The notes beneath the pieces are model-generated. The model had not been told where the DNA came from, did not search any database, and was given only the letters and a program-made list of their open reading frames with translations. Shown piece by piece: positions 32,575 to 43,772 of a stretch of 64,000 nt of DNA. A program made the position numbers and the translations under genes. Within the stretch, counting starts at the first letter, position 1; each line of letters starts with the position of its first letter. This DNA comes from Manihot esculenta (taxonomy: Eukaryota > Streptophyta > Magnoliopsida > Malpighiales > Euphorbiaceae), in the NCBI RefSeq assembly GCF_001659605.2, contig NC_035170.2, forward strand, positions 12,070,502 to 12,134,501, given 5' to 3'.

Positions 32575-34054
32575 GTTAGAGTTGTCTGGTACAGGTGCGT
32601 TGATAGCATAGATGAGAGTGACACCTGTGTTTCTGGAGCAGATAGCTCAGAGACAGCATGAGGACCCTGAGTTGATGAAAATTGCCAGGACTGTTCAGTC
32701 AGGCAACAGTGCAGAGTTCAGATTTGACAGCAAAGGGATCCTTCGTTATGGGAGTCGACTTTGTGTACCAGATAGGGGCAGTGTGAAGGAAGACATTATG
32801 AGGGAAGCTCATAATGCGAGGTATAGTGTGCACCCAGGAGCCACCAAGATGTATCAGGATCTGAAAAGGATCTATTGGTGGCCAGCCATGAAGAAAGAAG
32901 TGGCGCAGTTTGTGACAGCCTGTGAAGTTTGCCAACGGGTGAAACTAGAGCATCAGAAACCAGCCGGAATGCTTAACCCACTGCCGATTCCAGAGTGGAA
33001 ATGGGAGAACATAGCGATGGATTTTGTAGTGGATTTACCAGTAGCGTCCAACAGGATAGACTCGATATGGGTAATTGTGGACAGACTCACGAAATCTGCT
33101 CATTTTCTTCCAGTTCGGAGTAACTATTCTGTGGATAAGTTGGCACAGGTCTATCTGGATGAGATTATGAGATTACATGGAGTTCCAGTGTCTATAGTTT
33201 CAGACAGAGGACCTCAGTTTACCTCCCGATTTTGGCGAAGTCTGCAGAGTGCGATGGGCACGAGATTGGATTTTAGCACTGCTTTCCACCCACAGACTGA
33301 TGGACAGTCAGAGAGGACCATCCAGACCATAGAAGATATGCTTCGACTGTGTGTGTTAGACTTTGGCGGTTCTTGGAGGCAGCATCTACCTTTGGTGAAG
33401 TTTGCCTACAATAATAGCCATCATGCTAGCATAGGGATGGCTCCTTATGAAGCTTTGTATGGAAGGAAGTGCAGATCCCCTGTTTGCTGGGAAGAAATAG
33501 GAGAGAAGGCTCTTGCAGGGCCAGAGTTAGTAGAGATTACCAGTAGAGTGGTGCCCCTGATCAGAGATCGAATCAAGACAGCTCAGAGTAGACAAAAAAG
33601 TTATGCAGACGTTCGCAGAAAATAGTTAGAGTTCCAAGGGGGTAATTGGGTATTGCTGAAAGTGTCTCCAATGAAAGGAGTAGTTCGTTTTGGAAAGAAG
33701 GGTAAGTTAGCTCCACGATACATTGGACCCTTTGAGATTTTACAGAGGATCGGGAATGTGTCGTATAAGCTGGATTTACCTGCTTCTATGAAGAGAATTC
33801 ACCCGGTATTTCATGTTTCTATGCTACGGCAGTTTGTGTCAGATCCGAATCAGGTTTTGAGTGAGCCTGAGGTGGAGATTCTTACAGATCTCACCTATAT
33901 AGAGCAGCCAGTGCGGATTCTGGACACACAGATCAGACAGCTAAGAAACAAGGAGATTCCGATGGTGAAAGTTTTATGGAACCACCATAATGTAGAAGAG
34001 TGCACCTGGGAGACGCGGGAATCTATGCTCCAGCAGTATCCATATCTGTTTTGA
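32575..34054 (+). pseudogene. TE4 gag-pol, segment 3 (integrase, chromodomain) with two stops
   Basis: After the GTTAG duplication the frame continues from RNase H into integrase. TAG at 32609-32611 and TAG at 33623-33625 each stand where TE8 has CAG. Between and after them the frame is open: HHCC finger ([10 protein letters not shown] ... CEVC), DxD/DDE core ([26 protein letters not shown]) and a chromodomain-like end closing at TGA 34052-34054. Adding the three TE4 segments and correcting the 1-bp loss gives a reading frame of 1,634 codons, close to TE7. Confidence 0.92.
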
Positions 34055-34095
34055 GGTTAGTTTCCTCCTTTTTGTATGTTTATGGTTTGTTTTAG

Positions 34096-34131
34096 GAACA
34101 TCCGAGGACGAATGTTCTTAAGGGGGGAGAA
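34096..34131 (+). other. TE4 pre-PPT hairpin and polypurine tract
   Basis: Imperfect hairpin at 34096-34117 (GAACATCCG / CGAATGTTC) followed by AAGGGGGGAGAA at 34120-34131 against the LTR. Confidence 0.83.
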
Positions 34132-36075
34132 TGTAAGACCCGGCTAGAAGCCGACACCGGAATTCCTATCGTTCGGTGGACTCCGGGGTGTTGGAATTCT
34201 ATAGAAGGGTAGGAGTTATGGTTTCTTACGTATTGTGATATGTTTTCAGGTGTGTTTTACGTTAAACTGATTTGAGATTTGAAGAGAAACGTCTATGGGG
34301 ACTTTTTCCACGTTCGGCCGCCGAAGGTAAGTTCGGCCGCCGAAAGTGCCCAATGTTTGGCTTCCGAAGTTCAGGTTCGGCCCCCGAATGTTGCATGGTT
34401 TTGCATGCGATTCGGCAGTCGAAGCTGAGTTACTCAGCCAGCTATTGTGCATTCCTTAGTCAGCATTTTGGACAGGTGTTAGCTCCAAATTGTTGCCAGA
34501 AGTTTGGCCACGTTCCCCATGACTCATCTGCAAGCTTTTAGTAGCTCATGCAGAGGTTTGAAGGTTTTGACGGTTGTGAAGGTAAAAAGTTAAGTTTTTG
34601 AGTTTAGTGAGTTGGAAGAAGAGTTGATCCATTTTCTTTGTTCAGATTGTTCATCTTCTTGTTTACAGGAGGTAAGTGACGATCTTGACTTTGGTTTAAT
34701 GTTTTATAGAAGTTGTAGAGAGGGTTGCGTAGAGAGGATGCATGCTTAGGTTCAAAAGGGATGTTTTTGATGGTTTATGCATGACAGCATGATTGTGTCT
34801 ACTGTTTGATGTGTTTGTTGGGGTTTTAGGTAGTTTTGGACCCCTTTGTACATATACTTGAGTATATGTGTGTAGAGGAGTTGAAATATGCATGTTTTGA
34901 GAGGGTGAAGGGATGGAGGAGCTTGTTTGCCATCGGGGCTGAGTTCTGGATTAACTCAGGTTCGGCAGCCGAAGGTGCATTCGGCCGCCGAACCTCTTGC
35001 ATGGTGGCTTTGGCTGCCACAGCTTGCCCCCGAGAGTTTTGACGTTCGGCTCTGTTTGGGGGATTCGGCCGCCGAAGGTTAGAGACTTTCGTCTCTGGAG
35101 TGCCTTGTGGCCTCCGAAACTTGCCCCCGAAAGGGTTCGGCAGCCGAAAGTGGAAGTTCGGCCGCCGAAGCTGCTTGAGTTTCGTCTCTGGAGAGGACTT
35201 TCGGCCGCCGAACCTGCCGCCGAAAGTGTCCTGTCCAGCTTTTCTTTGCATGTTTTGCATGGATGTTAGAGTGAGTTTAAGGGGATTTGTGGGGAGTTTA
35301 ATAGAGTGATTCATAAGCTAGTTTGGTCCCTCATTTCAGTCTATCTGTATAGGTACAGACCAGAGGAACCAGAGAGAGCAGCAGTGAGTTCTGCTCCCGA
35401 GTTTTCAGAGCCTGCAGAGTCAGTCCAGGTAGCCAGAGGTGAGCGGAACTAAACTGATGACTTTTAATTGAAACATAAACTGCTTTTAGCATATCTCATG
35501 CATCATGATTATGCTATAGGTTGATTGCATTAGTCTTCACGAATATGTTGCATTGCATCGTTATTTGGTGATGTGAGTGAATGCTGAATGATCCAATAGT
35601 CTCAGACAGGAAGTCCAGGAGCCTTTGACTACGCCCTGGCAGGTATAGAGAAGTCCAGGAGCCTTTGACTACGCCCTGGCAGGTATAGCAAAGTCCAGGA
35701 GCCTTTGACTACGCCCTGGCAATGGTAAGTACAAAGGTGTTATATACACATATACATATATGACAGGAAGACCAAGTGCTCGATTCTATGCCCTGGCACA
35801 GAGTTACTGGGACTATGTGGTGACAGGTTTACTCTTGATGTGGCTTGTCTGTGTTATGGTGCATTCCATGAGATCATATTTTACTGAGATATATTATTGT
35901 TCTACTCACTGGGCTATAGAGCTCATCCCACTCCCTTAACCCCAGTTTTGCAGGTTCAGTATACAGTGTACAGGGACAGTCCAGCAGAGAACAGAAAGAG
36001 TAAAGAGCGTTGTAATAGCGTAGAGTGGACATGTAATATTAAAGAGATGTAATAGATGTGTATAAAGTTAGCAAT
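34132..36075 (+). repeat. TE4 3' LTR, first part
   Basis: Starts TGTAAGACCCGGC and runs colinear with the 5' LTR to GCAAT (36071-36075), where TE7 is inserted. It holds one additional palindrome unit near 34312-34340 compared with the 5' copy. Confidence 0.92.
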
Positions 36076-36433
36076 TGTAATACCCGGCTAGAATCCGGTA
36101 TCGGAATTCCTACCGTCCAGTGGAATCTCGGATGTCGGAAGTCTCTAGTAGGGTAGAAACATGTTTTCATAAAATGTTTTAAGGTATTTCATGGTTTTAA
36201 GTATGAAAATTTATTGAGTTTTTGCATGAAAAGTCTTTGGAGGAAAACTCAGGTTCGGCCGCCGAAACTCAAAGTTCGGCCGCCGAACATGCATGCACTT
36301 CGGGAGTGCTTTAGGCCCCCGAAGGCATAGGTGAGGAAAGTCCAGGTTCGGCTGCCGAACCTCAAGTTCGGCCGCCGAACATGGCATGCATGCGGAGGCA
36401 CTTTCGGCCCCCGAACGTGGCCTGGCCAGCCAC

Positions 36434-36440
36434 TATAAAA
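36434..36440 (+). promoter_or_regulatory. TATA box of TE7 5' LTR
   Basis: TATAAAA directly after GTGGCCTGGCCAGCCAC. The same pair is at 44131-44137 in the 3' LTR. Presumed core promoter. Confidence 0.78.
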
Positions 36441-37323
36441 GGGTCCCTTAGCCGAAAACGGGCGAGCTTTTCCCCATTTTCGGCCAAGGTGAGCTTTTCC
36501 GCCATTCTTCACCATCCTTGAGTTCTTCCCTTCCCATCTTTCAAGATTTTCACAAGCTTTTACATTGTTTTGAAGATTTTCGAGTTTAAAGCAAGTTTTG
36601 GAGCTTTGAGGTTCAAGAACTTAAAATCTCCCACCTCCGAGTTTAGGACGTCTCTCTCTCGATCTTCAAGAGGTAAGAGCCGATTTTAAGCTCATTGTAT
36701 GTTTAAAGTAAGTTTTATGCAAGATCTATGGGGTAGAATGCATGTTTAGCTCATAGTTAGGTTTTTGAGTTAATGTTATGTTTTGAGCAATGTATGTTGG
36801 ATTGTGTTGTTGTTGTGTGTTGTAGTTGGGGTTTAAGTTAGTTTGAGGCCCCTAGGAACCATTGTATGTATATTTGCATGATTTGAATGAGTTATATGCA
36901 TGTTGGAAGAGTTGGGAGGCAAATGTGCATAAAGGAGCCAAGTTTCTGCCCTTTGGCAGAAACCAGGTTCGGCAGCCGAAGGCACTTTCGGCCGCCGAAC
37001 ATGGCTGGGGAGGCAGGCCTTTCGGCTGCCGAAGTTGCCCCCGAAAAGAGACTTTCGTCTCTGTCTGGCACTTTCGGCCGCCGAAGGTGCCGCCGAACAT
37101 GCATGAGTTTCGCCTCTGTCTGGGAGTTTCGGCCGCCGAACGTGCCTGACTTTCGGCTCTGGAGGGACTTTCGGCCGCCGAACCTGCCGCCGAAAGTGCC
37201 CTGTCCAGCCATTTCTTGCATGTTTTTATGTGATTGTTTCATGATGTTTTAGGGGGTTTTTGGGGAATATATTAGAGTTATGCTTATGTATGTTTGGTCC
37301 CTCATTGGAGTCCACCTGTGTAG

Positions 37324-37394
37324 GTTCGGACCCGAGGAACCGAGGACCCCAGCAGTGAGCCAGCTGCTACAGAGTTTGTCAGAGCTAGCCAGAG
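37324..37394 (+). other. Predicted leader exon in TE7 5' LTR
   Basis: 71-bp block between TGTGTAG (ending 37323) and the donor-like GTGAGT at 37395, identical in borders to the TE5 block. An upstream donor-like site is at 36673 and a gag-proximal acceptor-like CTGTTTTTTTCAG ends at 38675. Evidence is consensus plus conservation among subfamilies; no transcript was seen. Confidence 0.5.
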
Positions 37395-38414
37395 GTGAGT
37401 GGAATGAACCTTAAGTTTTAAAATAAATGAAATATGAATTTTGAGCATGATCCATGCATCATGAATGCCATGAGATATAGTAGGTTGTTTGCATTAGTAT
37501 TCACGAATATGTTGCATTGCATTTATGATGTTGATGTTGATGTGGATTGGTTATTGGATGATCCTTTAGTCCTCATATGATATGACGATGTTATGGCATG
37601 AGATGGTATGGAAGTCCAGGTTGTACCCATTCTACGTCCCTGGCACGATGTAAGAGGAAGTCCAGGTTGTACCCATTCTACGTCCCTGGCACAGTTGGAC
37701 TGTATGATATGTTATGTTATGTTAAGAGAAAGACCGGTTGTACCCATTCTACGTCCCGGCACAGTTGGACTATGTAGAGGACTATTGGTGACAATACCAT
37801 CCGAGATGTGATTAGTTGTGATGTGTTGCATTACATAATGGCATGAGATTTTAATATATGATTTCACTATTCTGCTCACTGGGCTTTGTAGCTCACCCCT
37901 CACCCCTCTCCCCTAACCCCAGATGTGCAGGTACAGGGTAGACTAGGAGGTTAGCCAGAGTTTTGAAGTATGTTTATGTAATATTTAGATTGTGGACATG
38001 ACAATTGTACTATGATGTAATGTAAGAGACTACAGTATGTTTTGTAATGAGGTATATTGAGGTTATAGATGTGCTTGACCCTATGAGTATTGTAATCCCT
38101 TGTTAATGCATGATCTTAGATATTTGATGATACAGATGTTAGCCAACTCAACACATGTATATCGCCCATTGGGGCATTGATGAGATCCCACAGAGGGGTC
38201 AAGTTATGATTATGTTTTAGTGCATGCACAGGTTGAGTTTGGTGTATGAGGAATGAATGAAAGAAAAGTTTAAATTTTTTATGCATGTTGTTGATCATGT
38301 ATGGGATTATACAGGTTCACAGGTTATATGTCAGGCTTGCTACGGGTCCCGGCGGCCTTAAGCCGATCTGGATCCTAGCGCCGGTAGCGGTCCGATTTTT
38401 GGATCGTTACAGAA

Positions 38415-38426
38415 TGGTATCAGAGC
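38415..38426 (+). promoter_or_regulatory. Primer binding site of TE7
   Basis: TGGTATCAGAGC, 3 bp after the LTR. The conserved leader block follows at about 38479-38533. Confidence 0.92.
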
Positions 38427-38683
38427 CCTAGGTTCATAGGATCGGACCTAGAGTGTCGGGCTCATAGATGTTATAGAAGGTCAAGCACAATAGGAAGGTC
38501 ATGTCCACTAGGATAGGATGTTGAGTCCTGGCTTGTATGATGATGTGAAATGCCATGACTATATACATGTGCATTGATGCTATGATATGAATGATGTATA
38601 TGTGATGAGGGTTCATGTGTGCCCACATGAACCATATGATGCTAATGTTTGTATGATGTGTACTGTTTTTTTCAGAAAACAGG

Positions 38684-41600
38684 ATGAGAGGAACTCGTCG
38701 ATCTGCACGATTGACTGGAGTGCCACCTGAGGATGAGGGCACGAGCGCCCGTCCTCCTACATTGCCTAGGGCAATGTCTTGTAGAGCAAACAGAGAAAGA
38801 GTGTCAAGGAACCCTAGAAGGTCTTTTGATGTTAGCAGAAGGGGAACGGATAGAGGAGGAAGTTCTTCAGATGTGAGGGAGGTTATGGAAGAGGATCAGA
38901 GGAGGGATGGGAACCTGGATGTGAGCATGGAGGAAGAAGGGACAGGGGAGTCTCAGGGAGGCGTTCAGGCCTCGGGGTATGGTTTTCCACCCCATTATCC
39001 ACCTTTCCCACAGGGTTCAGGGTATCCGATGGGAGGTACGTCGGATTACTCCAACTTTAACCCCTACCCTACCTACATGCCTTATCCACCTTTCTATCCA
39101 CCTTACACACAGTACCCAGCTTATCCACCCTCACCCTTCTATCCAAACCTGGCAAACCCCACCTCGGGGAATGCTGCACCCCCACCTCCACCACCTACAG
39201 AACCAGCAGCCCCAGTTACTCAACCTCCTAGACCTAGCTCAGCCGATGGGAGCAAGGTAAAGATGACAGATTACCTCAAGCTGGATGCTCCCAAATACAA
39301 GTCAGGGGATGACCCCTTTGAGTATCTGAGAGTAGTGAAGACAATAACTGATGAGCTAGGGGCTAATGATAGCAGGGCCATTCAGATGGCAGGGTTCACC
39401 TTAAAGTGCAAGAAGGCACGGGAATGGATCAAGTGTTATGTGGACCCGAGACTAGACGGTATGACATGGGAAGAATTTGCGAATGAGTTCGCTAGATGGG
39501 CTTTTCCAGACAGTTCCAGAGAACTGAAGATGATTGAGTTTGAGCAACTAAGGCAGTCAGAGCACATGGGTGTAGAGGAGTTCACGGATAAATTCTTGGA
39601 GCTATTGCCTTTTTCAGGGCAAGCTCTAGATACAGACACGAAGAAAGCCAAGAGGTATGTTATGAAGCTGCATTCCAGGTACTCCTCGTTGATTCAGTCA
39701 GCTGAGAGAGAAAGTTTCCACACTGTGGTGGATATGGCTCGAAGAATGGAGGCAAGTGCTATAGTTGAGGGGTCAGTGAAGCAGTCAGTGACCCAGTCTT
39801 CAGGGGTTAAGACCCCAGGCAGAGGAGGGCCCGGTCTCTCTTCTCAGAGCTCAGGTAAGAAGAGGTGGGATAACACCACCAGGAAGCCGAAGAAGAATAA
39901 GTTTTGGAACAAGTTGAAATCTGGTCTGGGTTTTGGCGGTGGCTCGAGCTCAGGCTCAAATGGTACAGAATGCCAGAGATGTGGAAGACCGCATAGAGGA
40001 GTGTGTCGAGCTGGGACCAATACATGTTTCAGATGTGGACAGGAGGGACACATAGCTCGGGAGTGTCCTAGAGCGCCTTTTATGGGCCAGCCCCAGCAGA
40101 CAGCTTCTGGTAGTGTGGCACAGCCAGCAGTTCTAGCCACAACTCAGGGCAGTGGCAGAGGTAGAGGGAGAGGGGCAGCCTCTTCTTCTGGTTCCCGAGG
40201 TGAAGGTCCATCAGCTCCAGCCAGGATCTTCACCATGACACAGCAGGAGGCTAACACATCCAACACCGTGGTGTCAGGTAATCTCGTCATTGGGTGTTCT
40301 GATGTGTATGCATTAATGGACCCGGGTGCATCTCATTCATTTATTGCTCCGAGAGCCGTTGAGAGGTTGGGTCTGATAGTCTTTGGGTTAGAGTGTCCCC
40401 TTTGGGTCAGTGGACCCAAGTGTGACCCGTCAGTGGCAGTGTCAGTCTGCCAGTATAGTCCAGTTTTTGTTGAGGGAAGATGCCTCTCCGCCGACCTTGT
40501 GGTTCTAGATTTGACAGACTTTGACGTCATTCTAGGGATGGATTGGCTATCTACCCATGGTGCTACCTTGGACTGCAAAGACAAGGTAGTCAGGTTCAGA
40601 GATCAGAACGGGTCAGAGGTTGTCTTCAGAGGAGACAAGAGGGGCACACCTAGAGGTCTGATATCAGCACTTCAGGCTCGTAGGTTGCTTAGGAAGGGAT
40701 GTCAGGGGTACTTAGCTCATGTGAGAGAGCTAGACAGTCAGGTCAGGGAGCCGGCCTCGATGCCAGTTGTCAAAGAGTTTCAGGATGTTTTTCCGGATGA
40801 GCTTCCAGGTTTACCACCTGCTAGGGAAATAGAGTTCGAGATAGAGTTGGTGCCTGGAACTAGACCGATCTCTATCCCTCCCTACAGGATGGCTCCAGCC
40901 GAGTTAAAGGAGTTGAAAGAGCAGTTGCAAGAGCTGGTAGAAAAGGGTTTCATCCGACAGAGTACCTCACCTTGGGGTGCTCCGGTCTTGTTTGTGAGGA
41001 AGAAGGATGGATCCCTTAGACTTTGTATCGACTACAGGCAGTTGAACAAAGTCACTACCAAGAATAGGTACCCTCTGCCAAGAATCGATGATCTATTCGA
41101 CCAGCTAGCAGGAGCGGGTTGTTTCTCCAAAATAGATCTGAGATCGGGGTACCATCAGCTAAGGATAAGGGATGAGGATGTGCCGAAGACAGCCTTCAGG
41201 ACCAGATATGGGCATTTTGAGTTCCTTGTAATGTCGTTCGGGTTAACCAACGCCCCTGCAGCATTCATGGATCTCATGAACAGAGTGTTTAGCCAGTACC
41301 TGGATCACTTTGTTATTGTCTTCATAGATGATATCTTAGTGTATTCTAGGAATGCAGAGGAGCATGCCCATCATCTGCGGTTGGTCTTGCAGACTTTGAG
41401 GGAACATGGCTTGTATGCCAAGTTCTCAAAATGTGAGTTCTGGCTGAGGAGCATTTCGTTCTTGGGGCATGTAGTGTCAGAGAATGGGATTGAGGTGGAC
41501 CCCAAGAAGACAGAAACTGTGGCTAACTGGCCTAGACCCACTTCAGTGACAGAGATTAGGAGTTTCTTAGGTTTGGCAGGTTACTACAGGAGGTTCGTTC

Positions 41601-43663
41601 AGGACTTCTCGAAAATAGCAGCTCCTCTGACCAGACTAACCAGGAAGAATCAGAAGTTTCTGTGGACTGACCAGTGCGAAGAGAGTTTTGAAGAGCTTAA
41701 GAAGAGGTTGACTTCAGCACCAGTTTTAGCTCTGCCATCTAGTGATGAGGACTTTACAGTCTTTTGTGATGCGTCCCGTGTGGGACTGGGTTGTGTACTA
41801 ATGCAGAATGAGAGGGTGATCGCTTATGCTTCTAGACAGCTGAAGAAGCATGAGTTGAATTACCCCACACATGACCTGGAGATGGCAGCAGTAATCTTTG
41901 CACTCAAGATGTGGAGGCATTACCTCTATGGGGTAAAATGTGAGATCTTCACGGATCATAAGAGCCTACAGTACATCCTGAGTCAAAGAGATTTGAATTT
42001 GAGACAGAGGAGATGGGTGGAGCTGCTGAGTGACTATGATTGCAAGATTCAGTATCATCCGGGTAAGGCGAATGTCGTGGCAGACGCCCTAAGCCGGAAG
42101 TCACTAGGCAGTCTATCCCACATATCGGCAGAGAGGAGGCCAGTGGTGAAGGAGTTCTACAAGCTTATTGAGGAAGGTCTACAGATGGAGTTGTCTGGTA
42201 CAGGTGCCTTGGTGGCCCAGATGAGAGTAACACCCGTGTTTCTGGAGCAGGTGGCTCAGAAACAGCATGAGGACCCGAAGTTAGTGAAGATTGCCAGGAC
42301 TGTTCAGTCAGGCAATGATAGTGAGTTCAGATTCGACAGCAAGGGGATCCTCCGCTATGGGAGCAGACTATGTGTACCAGATGACATAGGGCTAAAAGGA
42401 GACATTATGAGGGAGGCTCATAATGCAAGATACAGCATTCACCCCGGAGCCACCAAGATGTATCAAGATCTAAAGAAGGTTTATTGGTGGCCAGCTATGA
42501 GGGAAGAAGTGGCACAGTTCGTGTCAGCCTGCGAAGTGTGTCAGAGGGTGAAGCTGGAACATCAGAAGCCGGCTGGAATGCTTAACCCGCTACCTATTCC
42601 AGAATGGAAATGGGAAAATATAGCTATGGACTTCGTAGTGGGGTTACCGGTGGCGTCCAACAGAGTGGACTCCATATGGGTGATTGTGGACAGACTCACC
42701 AAATCTGCTCACTTCATTCCTGTCAGGAGTGGCTACTCTGTGGACAAGTTGGCGCAGGTATATGTGGATGAGATCGTCAGGCTGCATGGGGTTCCTGTTT
42801 CGATAGTGTCAGATAGAGGGCCCCAGTTCACCTCCAGATTTTGGCGGAGTCTGCAGAATGCCATGGGTACTAGATTGGATTTCAGCACTGCTTTCCACCC
42901 CCAGACTGATGGACAGTCAGAAAGGACCATCCAGACTATCGAGGATATGCTCAGAATGTGTGTGCTGGACTTTGGCGGTTCTTGGAGGCAGCATCTACCT
43001 TTGGTGGAGTTTGCCTACAACAACAGCCATCATGCTAGCATCGGGATGGCTCCATATGAAGCTTTGTACGGAAGGAAGTGCAGATCACCTGTTTGCTGGG
43101 AGGAAGTTGGAGAAAAGGCCTTGGCAGGGCCTGTGCTAGTAGAGATCACCAGCAGGGTGGTACCCATAATCAGAGAGAGAATCAAGACTGCTGCCAGCAG
43201 ACAGAAGAGCTATGCAGACGTCCGCAGAAGACAGTTAGAGTTTCAGGAGGGGGATCTGGTATTACTCAAGGTGTCTCCAATGAAAGGAGTGGTTCGCTTT
43301 GGGAAGAAAGGTAAACTAGCCCCACGATACGTCGGACCCTTTGAAATCTTGCAAAAGATTGGGAATGTGTCGTACAAGCTGGATTTACCTGCTTCAATGG
43401 AAAGAATCCATCCGGTTTTCCATGTTTCAATGTTGAGGAAGTTTGTGTCAGATCCGAGCAAGGTTCTTAGTGAGCCTGATGTGGAGGTCCAAGACGATCT
43501 CACCTATGTTGAACAGCCAGTACGGATCATAGACACCCAGATCAGAAAGTTAAGGAACAAGGAAATCCCGATGGTGAAAGTCCTGTGGAACCACCACAAT
43601 TTGGAGGAATGCACTTGGGAGACACGGGAGTCTATGCTCCAGCAGTACCCTCATCTTTTTTAA
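38684..43663 (+). CDS. TE7 gag-pol polyprotein, uninterrupted (1,659 aa)
   Basis: ATG at 38684 ([10 protein letters not shown]), TAA at 43661. Domains: Arg/Ser-rich N-terminus; Pro/Tyr-rich 100-185; gag capsid ~200-340; zinc knuckles C430-C433-H437-C441 and C448-C451-H456-C461; Gly/Arg linker ~488-498; aspartic protease D546-PGAS; RT ~750-930 with FIDD 880-883; RNase H D1029, E1066, D1091, D1134; integrase finger H1246, H1253, C1283, C1286 and DDE D1316, D1377, E1413; chromodomain-like segment from ~1595. All parts come as one polyprotein, cut by the protease in family members. Odd point: codon 851 (41234-41236) is TCG, giving MSFGLTNAP where every other copy here has MPFGLTNAP, so RT activity is doubtful. 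It is nearly identical to TE5 and may supply proteins to defective relatives. Confidence 0.96.
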   Translation: MRGTRRSARLTGVPPEDEGTSARPPTLPRAMSCRANRERVSRNPRRSFDVSRRGTDRGGSSSDVREVMEEDQRRDGNLDVSMEEEGTGESQGGVQASGYGFPPHYPPFPQGSGYPMGGTSDYSNFNPYPTYMPYPPFYPPYTQYPAYPPSPFYPNLANPTSGNAAPPPPPPTEPAAPVTQPPRPSSADGSKVKMTDYLKLDAPKYKSGDDPFEYLRVVKTITDELGANDSRAIQMAGFTLKCKKAREWIKCYVDPRLDGMTWEEFANEFARWAFPDSSRELKMIEFEQLRQSEHMGVEEFTDKFLELLPFSGQALDTDTKKAKRYVMKLHSRYSSLIQSAERESFHTVVDMARRMEASAIVEGSVKQSVTQSSGVKTPGRGGPGLSSQSSGKKRWDNTTRKPKKNKFWNKLKSGLGFGGGSSSGSNGTECQRCGRPHRGVCRAGTNTCFRCGQEGHIARECPRAPFMGQPQQTASGSVAQPAVLATTQGSGRGRGRGAASSSGSRGEGPSAPARIFTMTQQEANTSNTVVSGNLVIGCSDVYALMDPGASHSFIAPRAVERLGLIVFGLECPLWVSGPKCDPSVAVSVCQYSPVFVEGRCLSADLVVLDLTDFDVILGMDWLSTHGATLDCKDKVVRFRDQNGSEVVFRGDKRGTPRGLISALQARRLLRKGCQGYLAHVRELDSQVREPASMPVVKEFQDVFPDELPGLPPAREIEFEIELVPGTRPISIPPYRMAPAELKELKEQLQELVEKGFIRQSTSPWGAPVLFVRKKDGSLRLCIDYRQLNKVTTKNRYPLPRIDDLFDQLAGAGCFSKIDLRSGYHQLRIRDEDVPKTAFRTRYGHFEFLVMSFGLTNAPAAFMDLMNRVFSQYLDHFVIVFIDDILVYSRNAEEHAHHLRLVLQTLREHGLYAKFSKCEFWLRSISFLGHVVSENGIEVDPKKTETVANWPRPTSVTEIRSFLGLAGYYRRFVQDFSKIAAPLTRLTRKNQKFLWTDQCEESFEELKKRLTSAPVLALPSSDEDFTVFCDASRVGLGCVLMQNERVIAYASRQLKKHELNYPTHDLEMAAVIFALKMWRHYLYGVKCEIFTDHKSLQYILSQRDLNLRQRRWVELLSDYDCKIQYHPGKANVVADALSRKSLGSLSHISAERRPVVKEFYKLIEEGLQMELSGTGALVAQMRVTPVFLEQVAQKQHEDPKLVKIARTVQSGNDSEFRFDSKGILRYGSRLCVPDDIGLKGDIMREAHNARYSIHPGATKMYQDLKKVYWWPAMREEVAQFVSACEVCQRVKLEHQKPAGMLNPLPIPEWKWENIAMDFVVGLPVASNRVDSIWVIVDRLTKSAHFIPVRSGYSVDKLAQVYVDEIVRLHGVPVSIVSDRGPQFTSRFWRSLQNAMGTRLDFSTAFHPQTDGQSERTIQTIEDMLRMCVLDFGGSWRQHLPLVEFAYNNSHHASIGMAPYEALYGRKCRSPVCWEEVGEKALAGPVLVEITSRVVPIIRERIKTAASRQKSYADVRRRQLEFQEGDLVLLKVSPMKGVVRFGKKGKLAPRYVGPFEILQKIGNVSYKLDLPASMERIHPVFHVSMLRKFVSDPSKVLSEPDVEVQDDLTYVEQPVRIIDTQIRKLRNKEIPMVKVLWNHHNLEECTWETRESMLQQYPHLF

Positions 43664-43736
43664 GGTTAGATCTCTATGTGTTTATGTGCTATGTATGTAT
43701 GTTATGTTTTATGCCATGCTATGTGTGCTAGTTGAG

Positions 43737-43772
43737 GTACATTCGGGGACGAATGTTCTTAAGGGGGGAGAA
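43737..43772 (+). other. TE7 pre-PPT hairpin and polypurine tract
   Basis: Hairpin 43737-43758 (GTACATTCG / CGAATGTTC, loop GGGA) and purine run AAGGGGGGAGAA 43761-43772. Confidence 0.85.

Larger units (their letters stand above)
36076..38411 (+). repeat. TE7 5' LTR (2,336 bp)
   Basis: Palindrome cluster 1 at about 36252-36415, TATA 36434-36440, donor-like GTAAG at 36673, cluster 2 at about 36967-37195, exon-like block 37324-37394, hairpin repeats near 37612-37765, conserved terminal block near 38335-38411. It is 49 bp longer than the 3' LTR: a 42-bp palindrome-bounded unit near 37141-37182 and a 7-bp duplication (CACCCCT) near 37894-37907. Confidence 0.94.
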
